From: Limnohabitans sp. | GTDB lineage: Bacteria > Pseudomonadota > Gammaproteobacteria > Burkholderiales > Burkholderiaceae_C | NCBI GenBank assembly: GCA_009693505.1 | Contig: SHXD01000033.1 | Location: 1-32,143, forward strand | Direction of reading: 5' to 3' | Length of the DNA: 32,143 nucleotides | Part shown: one piece after another, positions 22,642-31,973 of the stretch | How positions within the stretch are numbered: position 1 is the first letter of the stretch | Layout: each line of letters opens with the position of its first letter | Made by a program: the position numbers and the translations under genes | The notes under the pieces: generated by a model | Databases searched by the model: none | Told to the model about the DNA's origin: nothing | The model's input: only the letters and a program-made list of their open reading frames with translations

Positions 22642-23919
22642 TCAGGTCACATTTAATTCGTTGCGCACAACCCCCGCCTTGGCCAACATGGCATGCAACA
22701 AAACATTGCAGCCAGCGGCGATGTGCTCTGGCTTGGCATCTTCGATCTCGTTGTGACTGATGCCATCTTTGCAAGGGATAAAGATCATCCCGCTGGGGGC
22801 CAAGCGGGCGGTGTACACCGCATCATGGCCCGCACCTGAGACCACCTGCATGTGGCTGTGACCCAGGTGCTGGGCGGCGTCGGTGACAGCTTGTGCGCAT
22901 TCAGCGTGGAAGGCCTGGGCCGGGTAGCTAGAAACCAATTCAATCTGGATGCTTTGGCCGGTTTGCTCTTGTAAGCGCTGCGCCAAGGCCTTGACCTTAT
23001 CGGCCATGGCGTCCACGCCCGCATCGGTAGGGTGGCGCAGGTCGATGCTGAACTTAACCCGCCCAGGGATGACGTTGCGACTGTTGGGGTGGACCTGCAC
23101 CATGCCCACGGTGCCGCGCCCCTCTGGCGCGTATTGCTGGGCCACCGCGACCACGGCTTGCATCAAGGTGGTGGCCACTTGCAGGGCGTCGCGTCGCAAG
23201 GGCATTGGGGTTGGCCCGGCGTGCGCCTCCATGCCCATGACCGTGCAATCAAACCAGCGGATGCCCAACACCCCGGTGACCACACCAATTGTTACCCCTG
23301 CATCTTCAAGCACCGGGCCTTGCTCAATGTGGGTTTCAAAATAAGCGCCTATCGGGTGTTGACCTGGCACCTCGGTGCCCAAGTAGCCAATGCGCTCGAG
23401 TTCTTCGCGCACGGATTTGCCGTCTTGGTCGCGGGCTTGGTAAGCGTGCTCTAAAGAGAAAGCACCGGCAAATACTCCCGATCCCATCATCACCGGCACA
23501 AAACGCGAACCTTCTTCGTTAGTCCAAAAAGCAACCTCGATGGGCGCTTCGGTTTCAATGCCATGGTCGTTGAGGCAGCGCACCACTTCCAAGCCAGCCA
23601 AAACGCCGTAATTGCCATCGAACTTACCGCCGGTAGGTTGTGTGTCAATGTGGCTGCCGGTCATGATGGGGGGCAAATCAGGGTTGCGCCCAGGCCGGCG
23701 CATGAACACATTGCCAATTTGGTCCAATGTCACCGTCATGCCCGCTTCGCGGCCCCATTGGGTGACCATGTCGCGGCCCTGGCGGTCTAAGTCGCTCAGC
23801 GCCAAACGGCACACCCCGCCTTTGGCGGTGGCGCCAATCTGGGCCAAGTCAATCAAAGCCTGCCAAAGACGCTGGCCATTGATGCGTAAATCAGGTAAAG
23901 GGTGTGAGTCAAGTTTCAT
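22642..23919 (-). CDS. hpxK: M20-family amidohydrolase, allantoate amidohydrolase (HpxK/AllC)-like
   Basis: A 425-residue dinuclear metal amidohydrolase of the HyuC/AllC group. Metal and catalytic motifs in order are GSHIDTQPTGGKFDGNYG, WTNEEGSRF, YFETHIEQGP and CKDGISHNEIEDAKPEHI, with the lid-domain GMEAHAGPTPMPLRRDA between. AllC and HpxK release ammonia and CO2 from allantoate; close relatives cut N-carbamoyl amino acids or ureidoglycolate, and the sequence alone does not separate these. I start at ATG 23919 (MKLDSHPLPDLR); a further in-frame ATG at 23955 would add 12 residues and lie nearer the divergent gene. The adjacent AllA-type and HpxW/Z-type genes support the purine context. Confidence 0.87.
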   Translation of the reverse strand: MKLDSHPLPDLRINGQRLWQALIDLAQIGATAKGGVCRLALSDLDRQGRDMVTQWGREAGMTVTLDQIGNVFMRRPGRNPDLPPIMTGSHIDTQPTGGKFDGNYGVLAGLEVVRCLNDHGIETEAPIEVAFWTNEEGSRFVPVMMGSGVFAGAFSLEHAYQARDQDGKSVREELERIGYLGTEVPGQHPIGAYFETHIEQGPVLEDAGVTIGVVTGVLGIRWFDCTVMGMEAHAGPTPMPLRRDALQVATTLMQAVVAVAQQYAPEGRGTVGMVQVHPNSRNVIPGRVKFSIDLRHPTDAGVDAMADKVKALAQRLQEQTGQSIQIELVSSYPAQAFHAECAQAVTDAAQHLGHSHMQVVSGAGHDAVYTARLAPSGMIFIPCKDGISHNEIEDAKPEHIAAGCNVLLHAMLAKAGVVRNELNVT

Positions 23920-23987
23920 AGAGCAGTTCTTTGAAAATGTCGATAAGTCATGCATGTTGTTGCCTGCAACGGGTGGTGGCTTGTGCC

Positions 23988-24539
23988 ATGATATCTGCTA
24001 TGCAAAAACCGCCCCAACCCGCGCACGCAGGACTTAACCACTCGGCCAGCGTGCGCCTTCAAAGCCTTACAGAACAGGCCTTTGCGCCTTATGGCCAAGT
24101 GTTGCAGCTCGACGCTGCAGGTCAGCGCGCCATCAACCAAGGCACCAGTTCGCGCTTGGATCTGCTTGCTGCTTTGGACCTGCATAGCGCCAACGGCCAA
24201 GCAGTTTTGGCGGTGTTCCATGCCCAAGCGCAAAGCCCACGCACGCCTTGCCAAATGCTCGAGCGTCACAACTGGGGCAGCCAAAGCTTTGTGCCTTTGT
24301 TGGGCGCGTGCTGCCTGCTTTGGGTGGCAACAGGCGATGCAAGCCCCGACTTGAACACCTTGGCGTGTTTTGAGGTGAGCGGTCAACAAGGTTTTACCTT
24401 GCACAAAGGTGTTTGGCACCACCCCTTAATGGCCTTGAAAGCCAGCTCGTTTTTGGTGATTGAACGCCAAGGGCCGCAAGAGGACTGCGAGGTTTTCACC
24501 TTGAATAAAGCCGTCCACCCGACCCGGCCTGAGGACTGA
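23988..24539 (+). CDS. Ureidoglycolate lyase family protein (AllA-like)
   Basis: A 183-residue cupin-fold protein of the AllA (ureidoglycolate lyase/hydrolase) family: LQSLTEQAFAPYGQVLQLDA near the start, then PLLGACCLLWVATGDASPD and the hallmark FTLHKGVWHHPLMAL, which includes family histidines. AllA splits ureidoglycolate to glyoxylate and urea, the step after allantoate breakdown. It lies on the plus strand between minus-strand genes, head-to-head with hpxK, so a short shared promoter region (about 70 bases) must serve both. The start is uncertain between 23988 and 24000; earlier in-frame codons overlap the hpxK leader. Confidence 0.85.
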   Translation: MISAMQKPPQPAHAGLNHSASVRLQSLTEQAFAPYGQVLQLDAAGQRAINQGTSSRLDLLAALDLHSANGQAVLAVFHAQAQSPRTPCQMLERHNWGSQSFVPLLGACCLLWVATGDASPDLNTLACFEVSGQQGFTLHKGVWHHPLMALKASSFLVIERQGPQEDCEVFTLNKAVHPTRPED

Positions 24540-24556
24540 CTCAGCCCCACCCGGCT

Positions 24557-25759
24557 TTAACCCAGCGCCGCGTGGATGCGTTCGGCCAAGCGAACCAGGC
24601 TGCGGTCACTGCCCACCGGCCCGACCAATGAGATACCTAAGGGCGCGCCTTGGCGCTGGGCCAAGGGCAAGCTCAACTGCGGTAAGCCAGCTAAACCCGC
24701 ACCGCAGAGCATGCGCGTGGCGCGGTTGCGGTAAGCATCCAGATCGGCTTCCGAGGCAGAGATCAGCGGCGCCACATCGGGCATGGTGGGCATGAGCAGC
24801 ACGCCATCAGTGCCCAATATGCGCCCAATGTGCGCGCGCCAGCGTTGGCGAAATTCCTGGGCCGAAGCCACGGTGGCGTCGCTTAGTTCAGACGCCCACT
24901 GAAACCGCTCGGCTACACCCGGGCCTAGTACTGGTGCAAAGCGCTGGATGAAAGCCCCATCCACATCCCAGGCCTCACGCCCTTGAATGGCGCGAAAGTG
25001 CCAGAACATGGCGTCAAAGTCGTCAAGCACGATGTTGACCGCTCGGGCTTTGCCAAGGCACTCTTCAATTTGCCCGCGCACCGGCTTTAATACCTTGACC
25101 GCTGCAGGTGCGGTCAACCCCCAAATATCATTGGGGACCAGCAAGCGCACGCTGTCGGGCAAGGCTTGGGCATCTTCACCTAACAGTACATCGGCCACCC
25201 TGGCAAATGTGGGCACATCGCGGGTAAACCAACCGCAGGTGTCCAAACTGGGCGACAAGGCCAAGGTGTCTTCCAAGCTAATGCGGCCATGACTTGGGCG
25301 CATACCGACCAAACCGCAATGATTGGCCGGTGCGCGCACCGAACCACCCGTGTCCGAGCCCAGGGCAAAGTCGCACATGCGGTTGGACACTGCCGAGGCC
25401 GAACCCGAAGACGAGCCCCCGCTGATGCGCATGGGGTCGGCGCCATTGATGGGCGAGCCAAAATGGGCGTTTTGCCCGCTCATGGAAAACGCCAGTTCAT
25501 CGGTAATGGTTTTGCCAACGAAGCGAGCGCCTGCGTTGAGCAGGCTTTGCACCACGGGGGCGGTGCGCTCTTGGATGCCCGACAGCGCCAGCATGAAGGG
25601 CTGACCGCCACTCGTGGGGTAGCCTTGCACGTGGTAGAGATCTTTCACTCCAAAACTCAAACCCGCCAAGGGCCCAGTGGGCGCGTTTGGCACGGGGACC
25701 TTGGGATAAGGCATGAAGGCGTGGGCGTTGTCCCACAAGGCATCAGTGTGATGGTTCAT
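24557..25759 (-). CDS. Amidase-signature hydrolase, AMI1-like
   Basis: A 400-residue amidase-signature enzyme. The Ser-cisSer-Lys triad is Lys39 (FGVKDLY), a serine of GGSSSGS (Ser116/117) and Ser140 (GSDTGGSVR). It ends with PQLSLPLAQRQGAPLGISLV and a short tail. Length and triad spacing resemble plant AMI1-type amidases more than the longer AtzE/HpxY type, and no small HpxX-like partner gene is next to it. Such enzymes hydrolyse small amides to acids and ammonia. It starts 22 bases after an ABC ATPase gene, so the importer probably brings in its substrate (inference). Confidence 0.9.
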   Translation of the reverse strand: MNHHTDALWDNAHAFMPYPKVPVPNAPTGPLAGLSFGVKDLYHVQGYPTSGGQPFMLALSGIQERTAPVVQSLLNAGARFVGKTITDELAFSMSGQNAHFGSPINGADPMRISGGSSSGSASAVSNRMCDFALGSDTGGSVRAPANHCGLVGMRPSHGRISLEDTLALSPSLDTCGWFTRDVPTFARVADVLLGEDAQALPDSVRLLVPNDIWGLTAPAAVKVLKPVRGQIEECLGKARAVNIVLDDFDAMFWHFRAIQGREAWDVDGAFIQRFAPVLGPGVAERFQWASELSDATVASAQEFRQRWRAHIGRILGTDGVLLMPTMPDVAPLISASEADLDAYRNRATRMLCGAGLAGLPQLSLPLAQRQGAPLGISLVGPVGSDRSLVRLAERIHAALG

Positions 25760-25781
25760 AGTGTGGTGACTGAAGAAAAAA

Positions 25782-26780
25782 TCAAACAGACTGGGGTTCT
25801 AGGGCACGCAAACAGCGCACGCTGTGGTTGTCGGCCAACCAACTCACATCGGGTTGCGTGGATTCACACGCTGATTGGGCCATCTTACAGCGACTGGCAA
25901 AGGCACAGCCGTGTGGCAAAGCCGCCAAATCGGGCGGGGCACCGGCAATGGTCACCAGCCGCTGGCCCTTGGCCAAGGCACCGTCGGCGCGGCTTTGCAG
26001 CAAGGCTCGGGTATAGGGGTGGCGAGGTTGGCGCAGCAACGTTCGCGCCGGCCCCTCTTCCACAATGCGGCCGGCATACATCACCGCAATGCGGTCAGCC
26101 ACTTCGACGGCGGCACCGATATCGTGGGTGACAAACACCACCGCCAGTCCTAAATCTTTTTGTAACTCGCGAAGCAACAACAATATTTGAATTTGCACCG
26201 TGGCGTCGAGCGCTGTGGTGGGCTCGTCGGCCAGCAACAATTGGGGCTTGCAAGCCAGGGCCAGCGCAATCATTGCTCGCTGGCGCATGCCACCTGACAT
26301 TTCATGCGGATAAGCTTGCAGCCGCCGCTCGGGGCTGGGGATGCGCACCCGCTCAAACAGAGCCAAGGCGCGTTGCTGGGCCTCTTGGGCGCTGACGTTT
26401 TCGTGGCGGCGAATGGTCTCAGTGATTTGTTGGCCCAGGCTGTAAACAGGGTCTAAGGCCAGCAAGGGCTCTTGAAAAATCATCGATGCCACGCGCCCCC
26501 GGAAGCTGCTGAGTTCCCTGGGCGAGAGCTGCAACACCTGTTGGTCGCCGACGCGAATGTCCCCGGTGATGCGGGTGGTTTTTTCAGCGTGCAAACCCAG
26601 CAGGCTGCGCAAGGTGACGCTTTTGCCCGAGCCCGACTCGCCAATCAAGGCCACCACCTCGCCGCGCTGAACACGCAAATCCACGCCGCTGACGGCTTGC
26701 ACGGGATTTTTACCCCCGGTAAAGGTCACATGGAGTTGCTTGACCTCCACAAAACAATCGTGGGCTGGGGCCGTGATCAT
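25782..26780 (-). CDS. Peptide-type ABC importer ATPase, DppD/OppD-like
   Basis: A 332-residue ATPase: Walker A GESGSGKS, the Q-loop [20 protein letters not shown], signature [11 protein letters not shown], Walker [13 protein letters not shown] and the H-loop [16 protein letters not shown]-terminal Cys-rich segment ([18 protein letters not shown]) is typical of the OppD/DppD/OppF family. I start it at 26780, where AGGAGG lies four bases upstream and ATG overlaps the preceding stop as ATGA. A longer frame from 26912 gives an Arg/Gly-rich N-terminus that reads as out-of-frame DNA. It pairs with the next ATPase to drive a two-permease importer. Confidence 0.93.
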   Translation of the reverse strand: MITAPAHDCFVEVKQLHVTFTGGKNPVQAVSGVDLRVQRGEVVALIGESGSGKSVTLRSLLGLHAEKTTRITGDIRVGDQQVLQLSPRELSSFRGRVASMIFQEPLLALDPVYSLGQQITETIRRHENVSAQEAQQRALALFERVRIPSPERRLQAYPHEMSGGMRQRAMIALALACKPQLLLADEPTTALDATVQIQILLLLRELQKDLGLAVVFVTHDIGAAVEVADRIAVMYAGRIVEEGPARTLLRQPRHPYTRALLQSRADGALAKGQRLVTIAGAPPDLAALPHGCAFASRCKMAQSACESTQPDVSWLADNHSVRCLRALEPQSV

Positions 26781-27835
26781 GCCGCCTCCTGTGGGGCTGC
26801 GCCCGGTGGATGATCTGGTGCCAGGCCATGGGCGCTGCCCGCCACATGCATCCAGCACGCTACCTGCTGACCATGGGCGGCGTCGGCCAGCACCGGCATG
26901 TTTTGACTGCAAATGGCTTCGGCATGGGCACAGCGCGGGTGAAAGCGGCAGCCCGTGGGCGGATTGATGGGATTGGGCGGGTCACCGGCCAAGGGTGGCT
27001 TTTCGGTGCGCCGGTCGGGGTCCAAGGTGGGGATGGATGACAACAAAGCTTGGGTATAGGGATGTGCCGGATTGTTGAACAAGGTTTCGCTGTCGCCAAT
27101 CTCCACTACTTGGCCCAAGTACATCACCAACACCCGATCGCTCATGTACCGTACCACGTTCAAGTCGTGGCTGATGAACACATAGGTCAGGCCGAAGTCC
27201 TCTTTCAAATCCAACAATAAATTAAGCACCTGGGCTTCCACCGACTTGTCCAAGGCCGACACCGCCTCATCCAAGATGATAAAGCGCGACTGCAAAGCAA
27301 GGGCGCGGGCAATGTTCACGCGCTGGCGTTGACCGCCCGAGAGTTCGTGCGGATAGCGCTCGGCAAAACGTTCGGGCGCCAAGCCCACCCGGGCCAGCAA
27401 GTCGCGCGCGCGCGCCACCGCCTCGCGCTGGGGCACACCATGCACCTTGGGTGCAAAAGCAATCGAGTCTTCAATGGTCAGGCGCGGGTTCAAAGAGGCA
27501 TAGCTGTCTTGGAACACCATTTGGGTTTGCCGCCGGTATGCCTTCAAGGGCAAGGCCGAGCCGCCCACGGTCTGGCCATCAAAAACCAACTCTCCTTGGT
27601 CTTGGATGATCAATTGCATGAGCAAGCGTGCAGTGGTGGATTTTCCGCAACCGGACTCGCCCACCACGCCCAAGGTCTCGCCTTTGAAGACCTCAAAGTC
27701 CACTCCATCGACAGCACGCACGACGCCACCGCCCTTGCCGAACACGTCTTTTTTCAGCGGGAAGTGTTTGACCAAGCCATGGACACTGAGCATGGGCTTG
27801 GCTGGGCCGCCCAAATCAAAGGGGGTTAAGGGCAT
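26777..27835 (-). CDS. Peptide-type ABC importer ATPase, DppF/OppF-like
   Basis: A 352-residue ATPase with Walker A GESGCGKST, the OppF/DppF marker MVFQDSYASLNPR, signature LSGGQRQR, a Walker B of the variant form FIILDEAVSALD (Ala for the usual Pro), and the H-loop FISHDLNVVRYMSDR. Its C-terminal cysteine segment is GCRFHPRCAHAEAIC. The C-terminal tail (residues 330-352) is His/Pro-rich and probably unstructured. Gene order is F before D. It follows the DppC-type permease gene by seven bases. Confidence 0.93.
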   Translation of the reverse strand: MPLTPFDLGGPAKPMLSVHGLVKHFPLKKDVFGKGGGVVRAVDGVDFEVFKGETLGVVGESGCGKSTTARLLMQLIIQDQGELVFDGQTVGGSALPLKAYRRQTQMVFQDSYASLNPRLTIEDSIAFAPKVHGVPQREAVARARDLLARVGLAPERFAERYPHELSGGQRQRVNIARALALQSRFIILDEAVSALDKSVEAQVLNLLLDLKEDFGLTYVFISHDLNVVRYMSDRVLVMYLGQVVEIGDSETLFNNPAHPYTQALLSSIPTLDPDRRTEKPPLAGDPPNPINPPTGCRFHPRCAHAEAICSQNMPVLADAAHGQQVACWMHVAGSAHGLAPDHPPGAAPQEAA

Positions 27836-27842
27836 CGCGCGC

Positions 27843-28733
27843 TCACTGTTTGATCTCCATGGCCGAGCGCAAACCGTCGGCTAACAAATTGAAGGCAATG
27901 GAGGTGATGAAAATCATCGCTCCGGGCAAAGCCGCGATCCACGGCTGTGTGTAAATTGCGGTGCGCAAGGTGTTTAGCATCAGACCCCACTCGGGCTCGG
28001 GCGGCTTAACACCAAGGCCCAAAAAGCTCAGGCCGGAGGCCAAAATCATGGCCACCGCGATCAAACTGGTGGAGTACACAAACACCGGCCCAAGTACATT
28101 GCCCAACACGTGCACCCGAACGATGGTGAAGGCACCCGCACCCGAGGCGCGGGCGGCATCAACGAAATCTCTTCCGCGTATTTGCGTGGTCACGCTCTCG
28201 GCCACCCGGGCAATCGGTGGAATGAACACAATAGTCAAAGAAATCAGCGAATTGGTGATGCCTGCGCCTAAGGTACCCGACAAAGCGATGGCCAGCAAAA
28301 CTGACGGAAACGCATAAAACACATCGATGGTGCGCATCAAGCAAGAGTTGACCCAGCCACCGGTGTAACCGGCCGTGACGCCAATGACTGAGCCGATGAC
28401 AAAAGCGCAAATCACCGGGGTAATGCCAATGAACAACGACAAGCGGGTGCCCACGATCAAGCGGGTCAGCATGTCGCGCCCCAACTCATCTGTGCCCAAT
28501 GGGTGTCCAGGAAAACCAATCGGTTTAAGCCGCTTGAGTATGGACGACTGGTACGGGTCCAAGGGCGCCAACCAGGGCCCAAAAACGGCCAGCACCAGCA
28601 ACACCAAGACCACTAACGCTGCAGCAACTGCAACTTTGTGTTGCATGAAACGCCGACCCACAGTTTGCCAATAACCCACCGATCGCTGCATGATGGGCTC
28701 GGGCAATTTTTGGGGATCAACTGTGATGTGCAT
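27843..28733 (-). CDS. Peptide-type ABC importer permease, DppC-like
   Basis: A 296-residue inner-membrane permease. The N-terminal cytoplasmic part leads into the first helix VAVAAALVVLVLLVLAVFG, followed by the DppC marker HPLGTDELGRDMLTRLIVG. The EAA-like loop is DFVDAARASGAGAFTIVRVH, and the terminal GLMLNTLRTAIYTQPWIAAL segment is typical. It forms the channel with the DppB-like protein encoded 19 bases upstream. It moves the ligand delivered by the binding protein into the cytoplasm. Confidence 0.93.
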   Translation of the reverse strand: MHITVDPQKLPEPIMQRSVGYWQTVGRRFMQHKVAVAAALVVLVLLVLAVFGPWLAPLDPYQSSILKRLKPIGFPGHPLGTDELGRDMLTRLIVGTRLSLFIGITPVICAFVIGSVIGVTAGYTGGWVNSCLMRTIDVFYAFPSVLLAIALSGTLGAGITNSLISLTIVFIPPIARVAESVTTQIRGRDFVDAARASGAGAFTIVRVHVLGNVLGPVFVYSTSLIAVAMILASGLSFLGLGVKPPEPEWGLMLNTLRTAIYTQPWIAALPGAMIFITSIAFNLLADGLRSAMEIKQ

Positions 28734-28752
28734 TTTGTGTTGTGCTTGGGTT

Positions 28753-29706
28753 TCAGCTGCGCGAAATGCGCGGGTCTAACAGGGTTTGAACCACATCCAC
28801 GATCAGGTTCAAGACCACGAAAAACATGGCCAATACCAAAATGGTGCCTTGCAACAAAGGCAGGTCGCGCTGAAAAATGGCCGCGTTTAACAAAGAGCCG
28901 GTGCCGGGCCAAGAAAAAACAGTCTCGATCAAGATCGAGCCGCCTAGTAAATAGCCCAACTGCAAGCCCATAACCGCCAAAGCGGTGGGAGCGGCGTTTT
29001 TGATAACGTGCATGAAGATGCCGACATCAGTCAAGCCTTTTGCACGCAAACCCACGATGAACTCTTGGGCCAAGATATCGGCCACCAAGGCGCGTAACGT
29101 GCGCGAGATAATGCCCATGGGAATCACGCTCATGGTGATGGCAGGTAGCAGCATGTGCTTGAAATGCTCCCAGTCCCAGGCCCAATCGCCCGAGCCTCCA
29201 GGGCCAGCTCCACCGGGGGGCAGCCACATCAAGATCGATGAAAACACAATCACCAGCACCATGCCCAGCCAATAGTGGGGAACGCTCACCCCAAGCACCG
29301 AAGTCAGTGAGGCCAATTTATCGAGCCAAGAATTTTGAAAGTAACCGGCCACAAAGCCGAACAAGCAACCGAACAAAAAGCCAATCAAGGTAGCTAGCAT
29401 GGCCAAACGCAAGGTGTTGCCGACCGCCTTCATCACCTCGCTGAAGACCGGCCGGTTGCTGGCGATTGAAGTGCCCAAATCGCCCTGCAAGGCTCGCCAC
29501 ACCCAACTCACAAACTGCTCGGGGTAAGAGCGGTTGAAGCCGTAGAGTTCTTTCAACTTGGCTTGCAACTCAGCCGAAGCGTCGGGGGGCAGAATGGACA
29601 CCAACGGGTCGCCCGGCGCTAGGTGCACTAGGGCAAAACACACCAAGGCCACACCCAGCATGATTGGCAACGTGTAGAGCAGGCGTCGCCACAAAAAAAC
29701 AAGCAT
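28753..29706 (-). CDS. Peptide-type ABC importer permease, DppB-like
   Basis: A 317-residue inner-membrane permease with MLVFLWRRLLYTLPIMLGVA at the start, HLAPGDPLVSILPPDASAEL as the periplasmic loop, the EAA-like loop EFIVGLRAKGLTDVGIFMHV and a C-terminal LIVDVVQTLLDPRI. The periplasmic insert near residue 170 (PPGGAGPGGSGDWAWDWEHF) is Gly/Pro-rich. I start at 29706, where GGAG lies seven bases upstream; an ATG at 29733 would add nine residues. It lies behind an intrinsic terminator that separates it from the binding-protein gene, so it is probably expressed at a lower level. Confidence 0.92.
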   Translation of the reverse strand: MLVFLWRRLLYTLPIMLGVALVCFALVHLAPGDPLVSILPPDASAELQAKLKELYGFNRSYPEQFVSWVWRALQGDLGTSIASNRPVFSEVMKAVGNTLRLAMLATLIGFLFGCLFGFVAGYFQNSWLDKLASLTSVLGVSVPHYWLGMVLVIVFSSILMWLPPGGAGPGGSGDWAWDWEHFKHMLLPAITMSVIPMGIISRTLRALVADILAQEFIVGLRAKGLTDVGIFMHVIKNAAPTALAVMGLQLGYLLGGSILIETVFSWPGTGSLLNAAIFQRDLPLLQGTILVLAMFFVVLNLIVDVVQTLLDPRISRS

Positions 29707-29759
29707 CCCATTGCTCCATGTTGGGCAAGCCACGAGGCACCATTAAGGCCCTTAAGCGA

Positions 29760-29797
29760 TTAAATAAAAGCCGGCGTGGTAAGAACCCACACCGGCT
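29760..29797 (-). terminator. Intercistronic terminator after the binding-protein gene
   Basis: On the minus strand AGCCGGTGTGG (29797-29787) pairs with CCACGCCGGCT (29779-29769) over 11 base pairs including one G-U, with a seven-base loop. TTTATTT follows at the 3' side. It lies 11 bases after the binding-protein stop and before dppB. Partial read-through would give high receptor and low membrane-component levels, as in many importer operons (inference). Confidence 0.8.
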
Positions 29798-29807
29798 GGC
29801 CTATGCA

Positions 29808-31478
29808 TCAATCCATCGAAATAGGGGCTAAATCGACAAACCAGCTGCGTGCCTGCACGAGACCTTTAACCTTGGTGCTGATAGCGCGTGGGCCGACATC
29901 GTGGGCGATCCACACGAAGGGGGCCTCCTCTACGATCCGTGCATGCAGCTTGGACAAAGCTTCGTCGCGCTTTTTGTCATCAAACTGGGTGCGCGCATCG
30001 GCAATGAGCTTGTCAAACTCAGGGTTGCCAAAATAGCCCCAATTGTTTGACACCGGCGGAAAGGCGCCTGTGCTAGTGAAACGTACCATACCAAAGAAGG
30101 GGTCCATGGCGGCGTAGCTCACATTGATGGCATTGGCGCCATTGGCCGATGGGTCCTTTGCACCCTTGCGCCAGTTGGTGAACAATGTATTCCACTCAAT
30201 CACATCGAATTCAACGTCAAAGAAGCACTGTTTGAGCGACTGCTGCACAAACTCGTTCATGGGCAAGGGCTGCATTTGGCCTGAGCCCGAGGCGGAAATT
30301 TGCACCTTGACCTTGAGCGGCTTGGCTGCGCTGTGGCCGGCTTGGGACATCAAAGTTTTGGCTCCGTTCACATCGTACTTGATGTCGAACTTGGGGTTGC
30401 CCCACCAAGGGTGACCCGGGGGCACAGTACCCTTAGGCACGGCCATCATCCCGCCCAACAAGGTCTTGATGCCTTCGCGGTCGACACACAGGTTGGCCGC
30501 TTGACGCACCCTTTTGTCCAACCAAGGAGAGCCATCGGCAAACGACAACTGCCAAGGCCACACATGGGGCTGAGCATTGCTTTCAATCTTGAAGCCACGC
30601 TGGGTAATTTGGGCCATCGCGTCTGGCGCTGGAGCCTCAATCCAATCTACCTGGCCACCAAGCAAAGCGGCGGTGCGAGCGTTGGCCTCGGGCATCGGTA
30701 ACATGACCACGCGGTCGAGCTTGGGCACGCGCTTAGGGTCCCAATACGTTTTGTTAGCCACCACTTCCAAGCGCTCACGCGGCACAAAGCGAGCCATCTT
30801 AAATGGGCCAGAGCCTGATGCGTCTGCGGCAAACGCCGTCCAAGCAGCTTTGGACTTGTCTGCAGGGGTAGCTCCTGCGGCAGCATCAAATTTTTTCTTC
30901 CAATGAGCAGGCGAGGCCATGAACAAATTGGTCAGGTTCAGGGGCAAAAAAGCATCGGGTTCGCTGGTGGTGAGTTCCACTGTTAAATCGTCAATCTTGC
31001 GAGCGCTGCGCAAGGTGGGCATGCGAGAAGCAGTGACACCAACTTGGCTGGCATCAAAGTGCACGGCGTCTTTGTCCAACACCTTTTGTACGTTCCAAAC
31101 AATCGCATCGGCGTTGACGGCTGAGCCATCGTGAAACTTCACATCTGGGCGCAGTTTAAAGACCCACTTAGTTTTGTCGCTGCCACTCACCGCCCAAGAA
31201 TTGGCCAAGCCGGGAATCAGCACGCTGGCGGCGTTGCTCTTGGACAAGTCCCAGTGCGTCAAGGCGTCATACATAGGGATGCCGGTAAAACGGTTACCCT
31301 CAAAACCTTGGTCGGGCTGACCCAAGGTGCGGGGAATGTCGGCGGCAGTCATGGCAATGCGCAACACCTTTTCTTGCGCCTGCACGGCCAAGGTCATGGC
31401 GCTCAAACCCACGCCAATGGCCAAGGTGATGGCCGAAGGAGCAGAGGCACTAAAAATGGGTAGGCTGAACGGTTTCAT
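29808..31478 (-). CDS. Periplasmic peptide-type (family 5) solute-binding protein
   Basis: A 556-residue SBP of the DppA/OppA family. The signal peptide (core SAITLAIGVGLSAMTLAVQA) is cut before QEKVLRI. Family blocks include MYDALTHWDLSK, WVFKLRPDVKFHDGSAVNAD, SGPFKMARFVPRERLEVVAN, the long helix VRQAANLCVDREGIKTLLG and the late WGYFGNPEFDKLIADA. The start at 31478 has GGAG five bases upstream and gives a clean signal peptide; in-frame codons back to 31565 would bury the signal. Such proteins carry peptides but also glutathione, nickel, opines and other small polar molecules. The neighbouring amidase and hpx genes suggest a ureide or amide ligand here. Confidence 0.92.
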   Translation of the reverse strand: MKPFSLPIFSASAPSAITLAIGVGLSAMTLAVQAQEKVLRIAMTAADIPRTLGQPDQGFEGNRFTGIPMYDALTHWDLSKSNAASVLIPGLANSWAVSGSDKTKWVFKLRPDVKFHDGSAVNADAIVWNVQKVLDKDAVHFDASQVGVTASRMPTLRSARKIDDLTVELTTSEPDAFLPLNLTNLFMASPAHWKKKFDAAAGATPADKSKAAWTAFAADASGSGPFKMARFVPRERLEVVANKTYWDPKRVPKLDRVVMLPMPEANARTAALLGGQVDWIEAPAPDAMAQITQRGFKIESNAQPHVWPWQLSFADGSPWLDKRVRQAANLCVDREGIKTLLGGMMAVPKGTVPPGHPWWGNPKFDIKYDVNGAKTLMSQAGHSAAKPLKVKVQISASGSGQMQPLPMNEFVQQSLKQCFFDVEFDVIEWNTLFTNWRKGAKDPSANGANAINVSYAAMDPFFGMVRFTSTGAFPPVSNNWGYFGNPEFDKLIADARTQFDDKKRDEALSKLHARIVEEAPFVWIAHDVGPRAISTKVKGLVQARSWFVDLAPISMD

Positions 31479-31561
31479 ATAAACTCCAACAATGGTGATT
31501 AAAAATGATAGACAAACAGTATTCAGCATAGCAAAGAATTGCCAGCGCAATGCCCTCGTAA

Positions 31562-31603
31562 ACACCTAAAGATGCAATCATGCAATTTTTATGCCTAAGG
31601 TGT
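31562..31603. promoter_or_regulatory. Imperfect dyad, candidate operator of the importer/hpx operon
   Basis: ACACCT (31562-31567) and AGGTGT (31598-31603) form the outer arms. Inside, TGCAATCATGCAATTTTTATGC repeats a TGCAAT element. On the minus strand TTTACA overlaps the outer arm and can serve as a -35 box. The distance of about 85 bases to the SBP start suits a promoter with operator (inference). Confidence 0.35.
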
Positions 31604-31973
31604 AAAGTAAAACTGAATGAGTTTGACAACTTCGTCTCCGATCAACGGTTTTGGGGGGCTAAATTATGAACATCTTCAAGGCTCGCTCTGGTATCGAGCT
31701 TTGACAATCATTGTGCAATGAACGAGCTGAAACTTTGCGTGATTGCAGTCGACAAGACCTTCTTAGCAGTCAGGCCCTGCCGCTGAGAACCCGCTGTGAA
31801 TTTATAACCCAATTCTGGAGACGTAGGAATTTTGGGTTAAGTTATCAAACGATTGGGTGTTGCAACAGCCAATGCCCGATTTACCGTAACGAACAGGTTT
31901 TGTTTTAGCTACATTGATATGTTGCGCCAATAAAAAATACGACGGTTCATTTAATTTAATGACTCACCAAAAT

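Noticed and set aside
25289..26131. Long plus-strand open frame (280 codons)
   Set aside because: It runs antisense across the amidase and DppD genes in GC-rich DNA, is Arg/His/Gly-rich and has no recognisable fold.
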